A stretch of DNA of 64,000 nucleotides from CAYNLG01 sp964397995 (GCA_964397995.1 CAYNLG010000005.1:1-64000); one strand, 5' to 3'. Shown: positions 10,529 to 19,697, counted from the first letter of the stretch. Notes: generated by a model from the letters alone, not told the origin. Translations and numbers: made by a program.

Positions 10529-10548
10529 CCGAGCGGCATGACGCTCGG
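10529..10548. terminator. hairpin after the FAD oxidoreductase
   Basis: CCGAGCG (10529-10535), loop gcatga, CGCTCGG (10542-10548), about 80 nt after the stop of the oxidoreductase. There is no T tract, so it may be a stalling or processing structure rather than a classic intrinsic terminator. Confidence 0.35.
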
Positions 10549-10648
10549 GTTCGAGGGAAAGGTCTGCCCGGGCTCGTGACAGGACGCGAGGCGCGCTCGC
10601 CGCCCATGGGACGGGCGCCGGCCGCGAATGGTTGACAGGAGGTACTGG

Positions 10649-13645
10649 ATGCGCTTGGGCCTGCTGGCCGGGGTCTGCCTGGCCCTGCTGACGGTGTCGG
10701 CTTCGGGGTACGACGCCCCGCCGCCGAACTACATCATGGCCGAGGTGACGTGGCGGGACGCGGAGACCGGGGAGCCCCGGACGGACATCGGGCAACTGTG
10801 GTTCCGGGACTGGCCCCGCCGGAGCAAACAGAGCCGCCACTGCCATTTCGGCTCGCTCGGGTACTACACCGGCATCAAGTGGTTCGTGCCGAAGGAGCCG
10901 GGCCAGATCTGGTTCCGGCGGATCGAGGGGGCGGACGATCCGCACACGTTCCTCCTGCACGACCACTTCGGCGAGGAGACGGTCGTCTTCGCGTTCGATG
11001 GCATCGAAGTGGTCCGCACGCGGGAGGCCGTCGCGGAAGAGGCCATGGACGCCGGGGACGACCTGTTCGGGCGAGGGCCCACGCCCGGCGACGAGCTGAT
11101 TGACGACCTCGTTGACGAGATCATGGGCGGCGACACGGAGCGGTCCATCGACGACGCGCTGGCCGAGGACAACGCGCAGTCGCGGAAGAAGGGCAAGGAT
11201 GCCGTCCAGGGAGCGCCCGTGCGCTTCGCCACGGACGAGGACATCGGGACGGTCGTCATCCCGGTGGACGGGCTCGAGAAGATCGTCTTCCTGGAAGCGT
11301 CGGGCGGCATGCAGCGAGAGGCCTACAAGGGCCGCTTCGTCCAGTACAGCCGCCAGGCCAAGGGCGACAACGGCCGCGTGAAGGTCGAGGCGGCGACCTA
11401 CTGGGGCGGCCCCGACACGCGGGAACGGTTCACGTTCGGCGGGTTCCTCGGTGACGAGGCCATCCTGCTGGCCGGCAACTTCCTGGACCTCGGCTTCGTC
11501 CAGGGGTGCCGCGTCGAAGTCCTGGGCGAGGACCCGCCGACGGACGCCTACCCGGCGACCGAAGAGGTCGACAGGCGGGGGCGGCGCTCCGTTACCGAAC
11601 CGCGGCGCACGGCCACGTTCGCGCTCTTCTCGGCGGACCTCGAGCGGCTGGAACGCGTGGTGCGCCTGCCCTGGGGCGTCGCGACGCTCCATACGCTTAT
11701 CCCGAGCGCCGACGGTCGCGGGCCGGTGTACCTGGCCGGCCGGGTGGGGCCGCACTTCCCCACGTTCGCCCGGTCGGTGAAGGTGACCGAGACGGTCGAG
11801 AACCCCGAGGACCCGGCGGCCAAGCGGAAGCGCGCCCCCGGACCGGACGCCTGCCTCCTCAAGCTGCGGCCGGACTTCTCGGGCATCGACTGGTGCGTCG
11901 TTTTCAGAGAGTCGGGCATCAATGCCTTCCTCCGGCCGGACGGGAGCCTCCTGGTGCGGCGCGGCAACGAGCTCTTCTTCGTCGGGGCCGACGGGTCCGT
12001 GACGAAGGGCCCCGCCCTCGAGATCACCGAGAGCGCGATGGCGGTCGATCCGCACACCGGCGAGGTCTACTTCGGCGGCGCCTACCGCTCCGGCACGGGT
12101 CTCGAGCCCTACGTCAACCCGTGTCTCTACAAGCTCGACACCAACGGGCAGATCGTCTGGACCGCGTACGGCTGGAGCGGGCCGATCACGGGCGTGGAGC
12201 AGCACCGGCTGGTGTCCGATTCCTCGGTCTCCAGGATCCGCGTCGGTGCGGACGGCCGCCTGGCCGTGAGCGGCTGGTCGGACGGCGGCAACACCGTGCT
12301 GTCGCGGCAGCCGTACGACATGCGGCTGTTAGCGCCGAAGAGCGGCTTCGCCAGTTCGACCTGGGGCGCGGCCGGGGGCGTCACGGTGCGGATCGCCAAC
12401 ATCATCCACATGGACGCCGAGACGATGGAGGTGGACGGGTATACGCAGTACGTGGCGTACCGGCCGACGTCGGACATGCCGACGCTCCTGAACATCTACG
12501 ACATCGCCTCGATGGCCAACGGCGAGGTGGCGATTACCGGCGGCGCCTGGCAGGGCTTCATCGAGACGCACGACGCTTGGGTCACGCCCTGGATCGTCGA
12601 GTCGAGGGAGAACGCGTTCGCCGAGGCCAAGGGCGGCCCGTTCTTCACCCTGTTCCGGCCCGACTTCAGCCTGCCCCGGATGAGCACGATTACCCCGGGC
12701 GCGAGCGGGCTCCACATCGCGACGCGCGGGCGGCGGCTGCTGCTCTTCGGCGGGGGGACGGCGGTGCCGCCCCCGGACGACCCGCGCAACACGCGCCGCC
12801 GCCTCCAGCCGGTCATCAAGAGCGCCCTCCAGCCGGAGAACGGCGGCGGCTTGGACGGCTACGCGATCCTGGTGGACACGCAGGGCGAGCCGTATTCGCC
12901 GCCCGAGCCGCGGCCGCCGAAGGAAGCCAAGCGGTCGCGCCGGCGGGACACGCCCGACCAGGCCCCGGTGCTCAACCAGGCGGCGCGGCTGACCCTGACC
13001 ACGTACGGGAAGGGGACGTTCGACATGAGCCGACAGCCCCGTCCCCACGTGGTCTTCCTGATCCTGGACCAGGACGGGAACCGCTACCCCAGCTTCTGGT
13101 GCGGGCGGAACCGGGAGGGCAGCGTGGTGCTGAACGCCTCCGAGGATACCCTCGCGCAGCGCGTGAAGCTGGAGCCCGAGGGCGCCTTCACGCTGGAGGT
13201 CAACCGGGCCGCGCACAAGCACGGGATGCACGACACGCTCCCCGGCGGCGTGTGGATTGCCGACCTCGGCGAGCAGCCGATCCTCATCACGATCGACGCC
13301 ATCACGGACGCGGTCTTCGCCGGGTCGAAGGAGCAGGAGCTGATCACCGGCAAGGGGCTGACCCGGCGCGGCGAGAGCGTCTTCTTCGACGTGACCGTCA
13401 GCGGCTCGTTTGCCGCCGGCGGGCGCGAGGCCCCGTTCACCGGCCAAGGCCGCCTCACGATGCTGGGCGGCGCGCCGGCGTTCACGCTGCGGGTGACGTT
13501 CCCGGTGCCCGGCCACGCGCTCGGCCTGGCAGGGGCCAAGGGCGAGGGCATCACGGCCACGCTGCACACGGCGTCGGCGGTGGCGGACCTGACGGCCAGC
13601 CTGCCCAGGCCGGAGCCTGTCGGCGAACTGGACTTGGTGGATTGA
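10649..13645 (+). CDS. large secreted protein of unknown function
   Basis: 998 residues. I chose the ATG at 10649 because AGGAGGT lies 6 nt upstream and a clean signal peptide follows (MRLGLLAGVCLALLTVSASG, cleavage near GYDA). An ATG 7 codons earlier has no ribosome site. The mature protein begins APPPNYIMAEVTWRDAETGEP and contains several segments of the type YKLDTNGQIVWTAYGW and TGEVYFGGAYRSG, like beta-propeller blades reading recorded values. No catalytic motif was recognised. An acidic segment lies around residues 150-180. It is followed 10 nt later by a small ORF that may be co-transcribed. Function unknown. Confidence 0.8.
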   Translation: MRLGLLAGVCLALLTVSASGYDAPPPNYIMAEVTWRDAETGEPRTDIGQLWFRDWPRRSKQSRHCHFGSLGYYTGIKWFVPKEPGQIWFRRIEGADDPHTFLLHDHFGEETVVFAFDGIEVVRTREAVAEEAMDAGDDLFGRGPTPGDELIDDLVDEIMGGDTERSIDDALAEDNAQSRKKGKDAVQGAPVRFATDEDIGTVVIPVDGLEKIVFLEASGGMQREAYKGRFVQYSRQAKGDNGRVKVEAATYWGGPDTRERFTFGGFLGDEAILLAGNFLDLGFVQGCRVEVLGEDPPTDAYPATEEVDRRGRRSVTEPRRTATFALFSADLERLERVVRLPWGVATLHTLIPSADGRGPVYLAGRVGPHFPTFARSVKVTETVENPEDPAAKRKRAPGPDACLLKLRPDFSGIDWCVVFRESGINAFLRPDGSLLVRRGNELFFVGADGSVTKGPALEITESAMAVDPHTGEVYFGGAYRSGTGLEPYVNPCLYKLDTNGQIVWTAYGWSGPITGVEQHRLVSDSSVSRIRVGADGRLAVSGWSDGGNTVLSRQPYDMRLLAPKSGFASSTWGAAGGVTVRIANIIHMDAETMEVDGYTQYVAYRPTSDMPTLLNIYDIASMANGEVAITGGAWQGFIETHDAWVTPWIVESRENAFAEAKGGPFFTLFRPDFSLPRMSTITPGASGLHIATRGRRLLLFGGGTAVPPPDDPRNTRRRLQPVIKSALQPENGGGLDGYAILVDTQGEPYSPPEPRPPKEAKRSRRRDTPDQAPVLNQAARLTLTTYGKGTFDMSRQPRPHVVFLILDQDGNRYPSFWCGRNREGSVVLNASEDTLAQRVKLEPEGAFTLEVNRAAHKHGMHDTLPGGVWIADLGEQPILITIDAITDAVFAGSKEQELITGKGLTRRGESVFFDVTVSGSFAAGGREAPFTGQGRLTMLGGAPAFTLRVTFPVPGHALGLAGAKGEGITATLHTASAVADLTASLPRPEPVGELDLVD

Positions 13646-13655
13646 CCGGAGGCGC

Positions 13656-14225
13656 GTGCCCGGCCGGGGACAGCGGCTGTACACCGGGCGCCACCCGGAG
13701 CAGGCGACCGTCGCGACGTGGATCGTCGACGCCGACTCCGGTGCGGTCGTGGCGAAGGTGCCGATTGACACGGTCCCCCACGTGGGCATGACGGGCGGCC
13801 TGCGGGAGTGCATCGGCTTCGAGTCGGGCGGGCGGCACTTCTGGGGCGAAGCCTCCGGCGAGCGCCACATGCTCCGCTACGACAACACGACCGACCCGCC
13901 GACGCTCGTCACCGTCGTTGACGAGGCGGACCTGAAGGCCAGGCACGGGTACCGGTCGATGGGCCACGGCCACGCCATGGTCTCGGCCGCCGGGGACTAC
14001 GTCTGGTTCTCCAACGGCGTCGTCCTCGAGGCGACCCGCGGTCGCTACGTCTGCCAGTGGACGGCCGAGGACCGCCGGCCCCTTCAGGCGGCCAAGTTCC
14101 TGGAGATCAACTTCCTGGACGGCGAGGTCCTCTGGGCCGGCCAGGACGAGGGGCACGGTTTCCTCTACAACGACTATCCCCTTGAGAGGGTGCGGCCGCT
14201 GCTCGAAGCCAACAAGAGAATATGA
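13656..14225 (+). CDS. small protein of unknown function downstream of the 998-residue protein
   Basis: 189 codons from a GTG at 13656 with CCGGAGG just upstream. There is no signal peptide. Segments such as TWIVDADSGAVVAKVPIDTV, RYDNTTDPPTLVTVVDEAD and GDYVWFSNGVVLEATRG look like beta-propeller blades. It could be a separate cytoplasmic protein or the detached end of a longer propeller gene. After its TGA the same frame continues into a Gfo/Idh/MocA relic, so this region has been rearranged. Confidence 0.55.
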   Translation: MPGRGQRLYTGRHPEQATVATWIVDADSGAVVAKVPIDTVPHVGMTGGLRECIGFESGGRHFWGEASGERHMLRYDNTTDPPTLVTVVDEADLKARHGYRSMGHGHAMVSAAGDYVWFSNGVVLEATRGRYVCQWTAEDRRPLQAAKFLEINFLDGEVLWAGQDEGHGFLYNDYPLERVRPLLEANKRI

Positions 14226-14234
14226 AACAGGGCT

Positions 14235-14435
14235 GAGTCGGGAAGGCGCTTCCTCGGGGCGGGGCCGTTCGCGAACCACTTCATCCCCCTCTTCCAGGCG
14301 CATCCGGGCGTCGCGGCGGTGTCGCTCGCGGAGCGGATGGCCGAGCGCCGCGAGGACGCCGCGGCCCGGCGCGACGGCGAGACGCTGGCCGTGCCGGATT
14401 TCGGGTCGCCGCCCGCGGGCGCGGCCCCGGCGTGA
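14235..14435 (+). pseudogene. relic of a Gfo/Idh/MocA-type oxidoreductase N-terminus
   Basis: In the frame ending at TGA 14433-14435 the translation reads FLGAGPFANHFIPLFQAHPG then VAAVSLAERMAERRED. This is the dinucleotide-binding start of a Gfo/Idh/MocA sugar oxidoreductase (GAGxFAxHFIPLF). There is no start codon, the initial beta strand is missing, and about 300 residues are absent downstream. It joins the preceding small ORF in frame across a TGA. Confidence 0.5.
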
Positions 14436-14469
14436 ACCCCGGCTTCGCCGGCGCAGCGGGCATTTCGGG

Positions 14470-14498
14470 TGGACGAACGGGCCGGCGGACCGTACAAT
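14470..14498 (+). promoter_or_regulatory. putative promoter of tRNA-Ser
   Basis: TGGACG (14470-14475), 17-nt spacer, TACAAT (14493-14498), about 65 nt before the tRNA. The -35 is weak (4 of 6 bases). Confidence 0.4.
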
Positions 14499-14564
14499 CC
14501 GACCCACCGCCGGCAGGCAGGGCAGACGCCAGCGCCCCCGCGGCCCCGGCGGCAACGGCATCGC

Positions 14565-14654
<90 letters not shown>

Positions 14655-14693
14655 GAATGCGGCAGAATAGCGGTCTCGGCCGAGATCGCCGAT

Positions 14694-14835
14694 TCCCCCG
14701 TCTTGTCGCGAAACGTGTCGCGTTTGCTTGAGCAGCACCCCGATCTGGAGGCCGTCGTGGCCTCGGGGCCCGACCTTCCCCCGGCGGTAAAGGCGGGCAT
14801 CGTCGCGATGGTGCGGGCGCCGGGCGGCGCCTCAT
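14694..14835 (+). pseudogene. possible relic of an integrase-associated segment next to tRNA-Ser
   Basis: One frame reads VSRLLEQHPDLEAVVASGPD then LPPAVKAGIVAMVRA. This resembles the short helix-rich segment (AAWPxLPxxIRxxILAMV) that, from memory, often ends or follows tyrosine recombinases in planctomycetes. It lies 40 nt after the tRNA, a classic integration site. No recombinase catalytic residues remain. Family assignment is from memory and not certain. Confidence 0.35.
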
Positions 14836-14953
14836 CCGGCGCGATGGCGCGTTCGCGGACCTGTTCGCCAAGGTGGCGGCGTCTTCACGGGTCTAACCCT
14901 GGCGCGGCGGGGGTGGGTGCGGCGGAATCGGTGGCGTGCCGGTCCGGATTTGC

Positions 14954-14982
14954 CTCACAGCCGGCCGCAAATGCGGTATCAT
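14954..14982 (+). promoter_or_regulatory. putative promoter of the small membrane protein gene
   Basis: CTCACA (14954-14959), 17-nt spacer, TATCAT (14977-14982), about 40 nt before the ATG at 15023. Confidence 0.4.
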
Positions 14983-15022
14983 AGGCACATGGGAAACCAT
15001 ACTCCCATGCGGAGGCGGAGCC

Positions 15023-15277
15023 ATGGTGGCCGACGACAGGAAGACGCGCCGCGTTGACCGGGTGATGGCGCTCAACGGGGTGCTGCCCATCGCCGGGGGC
15101 TTGGTGGCGCTGGTCATCTGCCTCGGCCAGAACGCGCCGTGGTACGGGTACGCCACGCCGGTCCTCTTCCTTGGCGGTGGCGCGGGGCTGCTGGTCTGGC
15201 GGCCGCATTACCGGTACCCCTTCGGGCGTAAGGCCCCCGAAGCCGCCGCTACTTGTATTGCCACGTCTCCGGATTGA
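15023..15277 (+). CDS. small membrane protein, two transmembrane segments
   Basis: 84 residues from the ATG at 15023 (GGAGG 8 nt upstream). A charged N-terminus (MVADDRKTRRVDRV) precedes two hydrophobic segments, LNGVLPIAGGLVALVICLG and GYATPVLFLGGGAGLLVW, joined by a short loop, then a cytoplasmic tail. The last codons overlap the convergent beta-helix gene by 29 nt. A CTTCGGG...CCCGAAG inverted repeat (15220-15242) lies within its 3' end, so the natural C-terminus may have been altered. Function unknown. Confidence 0.55.
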   Translation: MVADDRKTRRVDRVMALNGVLPIAGGLVALVICLGQNAPWYGYATPVLFLGGGAGLLVWRPHYRYPFGRKAPEAAATCIATSPD

Positions 15278-16889
15278 CGGTTGCGCCCGGACGGTCCGGG
15301 TCGGCCACGGGCCGGTCGTCGCTCTCGCGCGCGGCCTCGTCGAAGCCCGTGTTGTCCTCGACCACGGCGTTGGCCGCGTTGATGACCGTGCCGCGCCCCT
15401 CGCCGACGTACCGGTTGCCGCGCACCACGTTGCCCTCGGCGGGCGTGCCGGCAACGAGGATGTCGCCCGAGACGGTGTTGTCGAGGACGCGGACGTTGCG
15501 GCAGAGGTGGCGGTCCCAGTTGCGGTCGCTGTTGAGGTAGAGGGCGGCGATGCGTGTGTCGGTGCCGGTGCCGCGCGGCCGGATATCGTTGCCCTTGACG
15601 AGGAGGCCGTCGATGCCGGCGGTCTTGTAGATGCTCAGGTAGGCGTTGCCGGTGTTGCCGACGATCTTGGCGTCCTTGACGATGCAGTTGGCGTGGCCTT
15701 CGTGCATGAGGCCCTCCCCGTCGTTGATGAAGTAGGGCGAGTCGCCGACGCGGTTCCGGTAGACGCGGTAGTCGTTGCGGCTGACGGTGTAGCGCCACCC
15801 GGAGAGGATCATCGCGCGGTTCGAGTTTGTGCTGCCGCCCCCCGCCAGGCCGCGCCCCGTGTGCGTGTGCCGGTGGACGTCCTCGGCCATGCGGATGACG
15901 TTGCCGTCGACGAGGGTACCGTCGCCGGAGAAGTGGATGCAGGTCCGGCCGGTTGACCAGACGTAGCAGTCGCGGATCGCGCTGCCCTTGCGGAAGCCAT
16001 GCGGCAGCGTCTCGGGCGTGCCTTTCGGGTCGCGCCCGCCGCGCCCCCCGAGCGGGTAGGCGTTCACCTTGATGCCGGGGCGGTTGTCGTAGTCGAAGAC
16101 GACGGTTTGCCGCACGGTGCCCCCGCGGCGGTCGCGAAGGACGTAGCCGGGCATCGGGAAGTTCGCGTCGGACTTGGCGACGCGGCACCTGGCCACAAGG
16201 GCGTTCTCGCCCGAGTAGACATGGATGGCCGCCAGCGACCGGCTGGGGAACCGTTGCCACGCGTGCTGGCCGAGGTCGGCGTCCGGCACCCGCGGGTCGA
16301 GCCGCGCCGCGTTCGTGAGCAGGCAGCCGAGGACGAACCGGTTGCGGCCGGCGCGGTGCCCGTCGGTGTCGGCGAAGTGGATGTGCCCGTGGTCGAGGGC
16401 GACGTTCACGACGCCGACGTTCTCGGCCCCCGCCGGGTCCGCGAGCGTGATACCCATGAAGGCGGCCTTCGGGTCGGAGCCCTCGCCGGTAACCTTGGCC
16501 CCGTAGGCGGGCAAGACCAGGCGCGTCGGCGGGGCGACGCCGTCCTCGCGGGCGCCGGTCGGGCCGGTCGGCTCGGCGCCGCACAGGACCACGCCGCTTC
16601 CGAGCGCGATGCCGCGCGCGAGCGTCAGCCGGCCGGCCGGCAGCTGCACCACGCCGCCCGCATCGCCCAGCCGCTCCTGGGCGGCCGCGAGGCGCGCCTC
16701 GGCCGTGTCGCCGGGCATCGCCTCCAGCCGCACGGCGCGGTCCCAGCGTACTTCGGCCAGCCAGGGGTGATCCTTCACGTAGTGCCGGACGATGGCGGGC
16801 GCCCCGGCCGACGGTACGGCCGCACGCGTGGTGGGCGCGGCGCAGGAGGGCAGGAGCAGGGCGAGCATCAGAACAGCGCGGCGAGGCAT
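15249..16889 (-). CDS. secreted beta-helix lipoprotein (pectin-lyase-like fold)
   Basis: 546 residues. The ATG at 16889 is preceded by CGGAGGA and opens a lipoprotein signal (MPRRAVLMLALLLPSC, lipobox LPSC), so the protein is exported and lipid-anchored. From about residue 90 it has the repeated short turns of a right-handed parallel beta-helix (GSGVVLCGA, AENVGVVNVALDHGHIHF, IVGNTGNAYLSIYKTAG, NVRVLDNTVSGDILVAG, NAVVEDNTG). Such folds bind or cleave polysaccharide. Catalytic residues cannot be assigned by eye. A perfect TATAAT -10 lies upstream. The gene diverges from the UroD-like methyltransferase gene. Confidence 0.78.
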   Translation of the reverse strand: MPRRAVLMLALLLPSCAAPTTRAAVPSAGAPAIVRHYVKDHPWLAEVRWDRAVRLEAMPGDTAEARLAAAQERLGDAGGVVQLPAGRLTLARGIALGSGVVLCGAEPTGPTGAREDGVAPPTRLVLPAYGAKVTGEGSDPKAAFMGITLADPAGAENVGVVNVALDHGHIHFADTDGHRAGRNRFVLGCLLTNAARLDPRVPDADLGQHAWQRFPSRSLAAIHVYSGENALVARCRVAKSDANFPMPGYVLRDRRGGTVRQTVVFDYDNRPGIKVNAYPLGGRGGRDPKGTPETLPHGFRKGSAIRDCYVWSTGRTCIHFSGDGTLVDGNVIRMAEDVHRHTHTGRGLAGGGSTNSNRAMILSGWRYTVSRNDYRVYRNRVGDSPYFINDGEGLMHEGHANCIVKDAKIVGNTGNAYLSIYKTAGIDGLLVKGNDIRPRGTGTDTRIAALYLNSDRNWDRHLCRNVRVLDNTVSGDILVAGTPAEGNVVRGNRYVGEGRGTVINAANAVVEDNTGFDEAARESDDRPVADPDRPGATVNPETWQYK

Positions 16890-16920
16890 GGCGTCCTCCG
16901 AGAACCGAATCTCGTCCCGC

Positions 16921-16926
16921 ATTATA
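16921..16926 (-). promoter_or_regulatory. -10 box of the beta-helix lipoprotein gene
   Basis: Perfect TATAAT on the minus strand, 32 nt before the ATG at 16889. The best -35 at 17-nt spacing matches only 3 of 6 bases. Confidence 0.4.
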
Positions 16927-17034
16927 GCCGTTGAATGGTCGAGGGCCAGGGATGCTGAGGAGGGTTCGGCCGAGGGACGCGCGCGTTCCGTCCCCCCTCC
17001 CCCCCGTTCCGCGAGAATTGGTCGCATCCTTCCG

Positions 17035-17063
17035 GTGGCATCCGCCGATTCCGCGGCTATACT
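17035..17063 (+). promoter_or_regulatory. promoter of the UroD-like gene
   Basis: GTGGCA (17035-17040), 17-nt spacer, TATACT (17058-17063). The leader to the ATG at 17134 would be about 65 nt. Confidence 0.5.
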
Positions 17064-17133
17064 TCCAGCGGGTGTCGCCTGCTGCGCCGGGCCGCGAGTG
17101 CCGTCTCGGCCGCGCGGGCCGAAAGGGACCGCC

Positions 17134-18114
17134 ATGCGTCTGATCGATACGGTTCGGGAAAGCCCGCGGCGGCTGGTTGTGCCGCTGGCGGGGTATCCGG
17201 GGATTCAGCTCACCGGCTCGACAATCAAGCAGAACGAGTTCAACGCCGAGCTCCAGGCCCGGACGCTGTACAAGCTGGCCGAGCGGGTCCAGCCGGACGC
17301 CCTGTTCACGATGATGGACCTTTCGGTCGAGGCGGGGGCCCTGGGGATGCAGGTCAGGTTCCCGCTGCAGGAGTCGGCGACCGTCGAGTTCCATCCCGTG
17401 CGGACCGTGGACGACCTCGACCAGTACAAGGTGGTCGACCCGCTTTACGACGGCCGCATCTGGGTCTTCACCGAGACGGTGCGTCTGCTGAAGCAGAAGC
17501 TCTCGATTCCGGTCGGGGCGTACGTCATCGGGCCGTTCACGCTGGCGGGGCTGATGATGGGCGCGACCGAGGTGGCGGTGGCGACCCTCGACATCCCCCA
17601 AGTGGTGCTGGCGGCCGTGAACTTCTGCGAGGACTCCGTCATCAGCGTCGCCCGGGCCCTGGAGGGCGCCGGGGCCGACCTGCTCTGCATCCTCGACCCG
17701 ACGGCCAGCATCCTGTCGCCGACGGCCTACGCCCGGTTCGCGGGGCCGGCGGTCGCGCACATCGTGCGCCGGCTCGATATGCGGACGATTCTGCATATCT
17801 GCGGCAACGTGACGCACCTCGTGCCGGAGATGGCCGCCACCGGCGTCCAGGGCCTCAGCCTCGGGCCGCTTGTGGACCTGGACTGGGCCATGGCCGCCGT
17901 CCCGGACGACATCGTCGTCCTCGGCAACGTCGATCCCGTCGCGACGATCCTCCACGGCGACCGCGAGCGCGTGCGGCACGACGTCGAGGCGCTGCTGGAG
18001 CGCATCGCCGCCTGGCCGAACTTCATCGTCGCCACCGGGTGCGACGTGCCCGCCGAGGCGCCCCTGGAGAACCTGGAAGAGATGGTCCGGACGGTCAAGG
18101 CCCACGGCGCCTAG
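17134..18114 (+). CDS. uroporphyrinogen decarboxylase-family corrinoid methyltransferase (MtaA-like)
   Basis: 326 residues from the ATG at 17134, with GAAAGGGA 6 nt upstream. The open frame extends 114 codons further upstream without a start signal and crosses the divergent gene, so I reject that start. The fold is the UroD barrel. The signature ILHICGNVTHLVPEM (HxCG, about residue 215) and later ATGCDVPAEAPLENL supply the His-x-Cys...Cys zinc site used by MtaA/MtbA-type methylcobamide:thiol methyltransferases, whereas true HemE lacks it. It probably moves methyl groups between a corrinoid protein and an acceptor. No corrinoid protein gene is adjacent. Confidence 0.85.
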   Translation: MRLIDTVRESPRRLVVPLAGYPGIQLTGSTIKQNEFNAELQARTLYKLAERVQPDALFTMMDLSVEAGALGMQVRFPLQESATVEFHPVRTVDDLDQYKVVDPLYDGRIWVFTETVRLLKQKLSIPVGAYVIGPFTLAGLMMGATEVAVATLDIPQVVLAAVNFCEDSVISVARALEGAGADLLCILDPTASILSPTAYARFAGPAVAHIVRRLDMRTILHICGNVTHLVPEMAATGVQGLSLGPLVDLDWAMAAVPDDIVVLGNVDPVATILHGDRERVRHDVEALLERIAAWPNFIVATGCDVPAEAPLENLEEMVRTVKAHGA

Positions 18115-18155
18115 ACCTGCCGTCGGCGGCTGCCCGCGCCCGGCGTGGTGTGGCG

Positions 18156-18183
18156 GCGCACCCGCCCCCTGCAACGGGTGCGC
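18156..18183. terminator. hairpin after the UroD-like gene
   Basis: GCGCACCCG (18156-18164), 10-nt loop, CGGGTGCGC (18175-18183): a perfect 9-bp stem 41 nt after the stop, between convergent genes. There is no T tract. Confidence 0.4.
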
Positions 18184-18208
18184 CCCCGTGCTTGCGTGCC
18201 ATGTGGCC

Positions 18209-18259
18209 GCCCGGGTCCGCCTGGCCCGCGGGGGCCATCCCCCCTTGGCGGACCCGGGC
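18209..18259. repeat. perfect palindrome, 13-bp arms with nested stem
   Basis: GCCCGGGTCCGCC (18209-18221) and its exact complement GGCGGACCCGGGC (18247-18259). The 25-nt loop contains a second stem TGGCCC/GGGCCA and a C-rich tail. It lies between two convergent genes and may stop transcription from both sides. Its layout matches the palindrome at 4887-4943. Confidence 0.7.
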
Positions 18260-18271
18260 AGGCCGTCACCT

Positions 18272-19288
18272 CTACTGGTCCGCGCCTGGCCGCTCGCCGT
18301 CGTGGTGCCGGCGGCGGCGCGACGGCGGTTCCAGGCCATGCTCGGGGCGCGGCCCATCGTCGTAGCCGCGCGCGTGCTCATCCGGGAAGAGGCTCAGGTG
18401 GACGCACGCGCCGTCGGCGACCAGGGCCTTGCCGACGAGGCCCTTGCCCTCCAGGCGCCAGTCCTCGCCCACGCCCACTGAGGGGCACGGGGTGCACGGT
18501 GCCTCGGCGGCCGCCGCCAGGACGCCGGCTGCGTCGACCTCCGGCGCGGGGCCGCCCGGCGTCCGGGTCGCCAGGGCGTCCAGGGCGTAGCCGGTGACGA
18601 GGCGCGGCCAGAGCTTCTGCAGGGTCTCGGCCCGGTCGAACAGATCGAGGGCCGCCAGGCGCCCGCCGATGGCGGCCAGCACGCCCCGCGCCCCTGCCGG
18701 CCAGGGCAGGGCGGCCACGACGTCGCTTAGGCGGTCGCGGTGCCGCTCGCGGGCGGCCTTCATTGCTCCCGTCGGCGATGATGCCGCGTGGGCTTCCAGG
18801 TGCTTGGCAACGCTGTCCCAGACGCGCCCCTGATCGGCGTCCGCACGGTGACGCCGGCGCAGGTTCGCGCTGACGTCGGGGGCGGCGTCGGCCCGTACGT
18901 GCGGCGGGGCATGGCCGTCGCTCCGGAACCCTCGCGACGCGGGCCGCCACCGGCCCTGCTCGACGCACGAGACGGGGATCGCCGTCACAGACTTCGGGGG
19001 CAGGAGCACCGTGGTGTTCAGGATGCGGTTCTGCATCGCTCCGACGAGTTCCTCGCCGTCGAGGAGCAGCACGCGGACGAACCCGGTGTTGCGGGCCGTT
19101 AGTTCCGGCACGGTCGCGCCGTCATCGGCTTCGGTCACCTGCAGCGTTCCGGCGTCCATCGCCTCGGATGCCAGCGCGTACGGCGGGCCGCCGGCGTCAG
19201 GGCCGGTCAGGGGGACCAGCGTCAGGGCTCCGTGGGTGAGGGGCGGGGCCAGTGTCACGTTGGTCAGGTGGTCGAGGAGTGTCGGCAT
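18272..19288 (-). CDS. ARPP-1 family protein
   Basis: 338 residues. The core matches the ARPP-1 domain: LTLVPLTGPD..., VTEADDGATVPELTARNTGF, VLLLDGEELVGAMQNRILNT, TVLLPPKSVTAIPVSCVEQG, and later ALDLFDRAETLQKLWPRLVT. The molecular role of this family is unsettled. It is predicted to act with phosphatase or rhodanese proteins. The ATG at 19288 has AAAGGAGG upstream. The last ~25 residues are arginine and histidine rich and may be a read-through extension. The 5' end overlaps the upstream small gene by 92 nt in another frame. No partner phosphatase is nearby. Confidence 0.85.
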   Translation of the reverse strand: MPTLLDHLTNVTLAPPLTHGALTLVPLTGPDAGGPPYALASEAMDAGTLQVTEADDGATVPELTARNTGFVRVLLLDGEELVGAMQNRILNTTVLLPPKSVTAIPVSCVEQGRWRPASRGFRSDGHAPPHVRADAAPDVSANLRRRHRADADQGRVWDSVAKHLEAHAASSPTGAMKAARERHRDRLSDVVAALPWPAGARGVLAAIGGRLAALDLFDRAETLQKLWPRLVTGYALDALATRTPGGPAPEVDAAGVLAAAAEAPCTPCPSVGVGEDWRLEGKGLVGKALVADGACVHLSLFPDEHARGYDDGPRPEHGLEPPSRRRRHHDGERPGADQ

Positions 19289-19697
19289 CGGGGTGCCTCC
19301 TTTCGTGCCGGGTCGGGCCGGCTCCCGTGCGTGCCCCCCCTGGGTCGTGCACGTCGGCGGCGGGGTCCTCGTCGTGTGGGTCGGTCGCGTCCTCCTTCCT
19401 CTCGGTTCGCTGCGGGTGCTCGCCGGCGGCCGCGGCGGCGCGGGCCACGTCCAGCGTGGCGGCGAAGCGGCAGTCGGCGTCGTCGTACAGGGCGGCCGCG
19501 CCCGCCCGGCTGCAGGCGAATACGCCGCCCGCCCCGTCGGGCGGCAGGGGCGTCTCGAGGGTGAAGTAGACGTTGCCGGGCAGGCCGTAGAGGATCCACC
19601 GGGTCCCGGCCTCGCGGTCGCGTCCGCGGCAGAGGGGGACGGCGTGGTTCATCGCCGCCAGCACCCGCTGCCAGTGCCTGTGGTTGTCCCGTGCCAT
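19197..19697 (-). CDS. small protein of unknown function upstream of ARPP-1
   Basis: 166 residues from the ATG at 19697, chosen because CGGAGGTG lies directly upstream (an in-frame ATG two codons earlier lacks this). Residues 1-100 look folded (WILYGLPGNVYFTLETPLPP, GGVFACSRAGAAALYDDADC). The remaining ~65 residues are Asp/Arg/Pro-rich and run 92 nt into the ARPP-1 gene, which is unusual and suggests a frameshifted or decayed 3' end. No family recognised. Confidence 0.55.
   Translation of the reverse strand: MARDNHRHWQRVLAAMNHAVPLCRGRDREAGTRWILYGLPGNVYFTLETPLPPDGAGGVFACSRAGAAALYDDADCRFAATLDVARAAAAAGEHPQRTERKEDATDPHDEDPAADVHDPGGARTGAGPTRHERRHPDADTPRPPDQRDTGPAPHPRSPDAGPPDRP

Noticed and set aside
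17134..18114. hemE (uroporphyrinogen decarboxylase)
   Set aside because: The HxCG...C zinc site points to a corrinoid-dependent methyltransferase instead, and the heme N-terminal motif is not seen.
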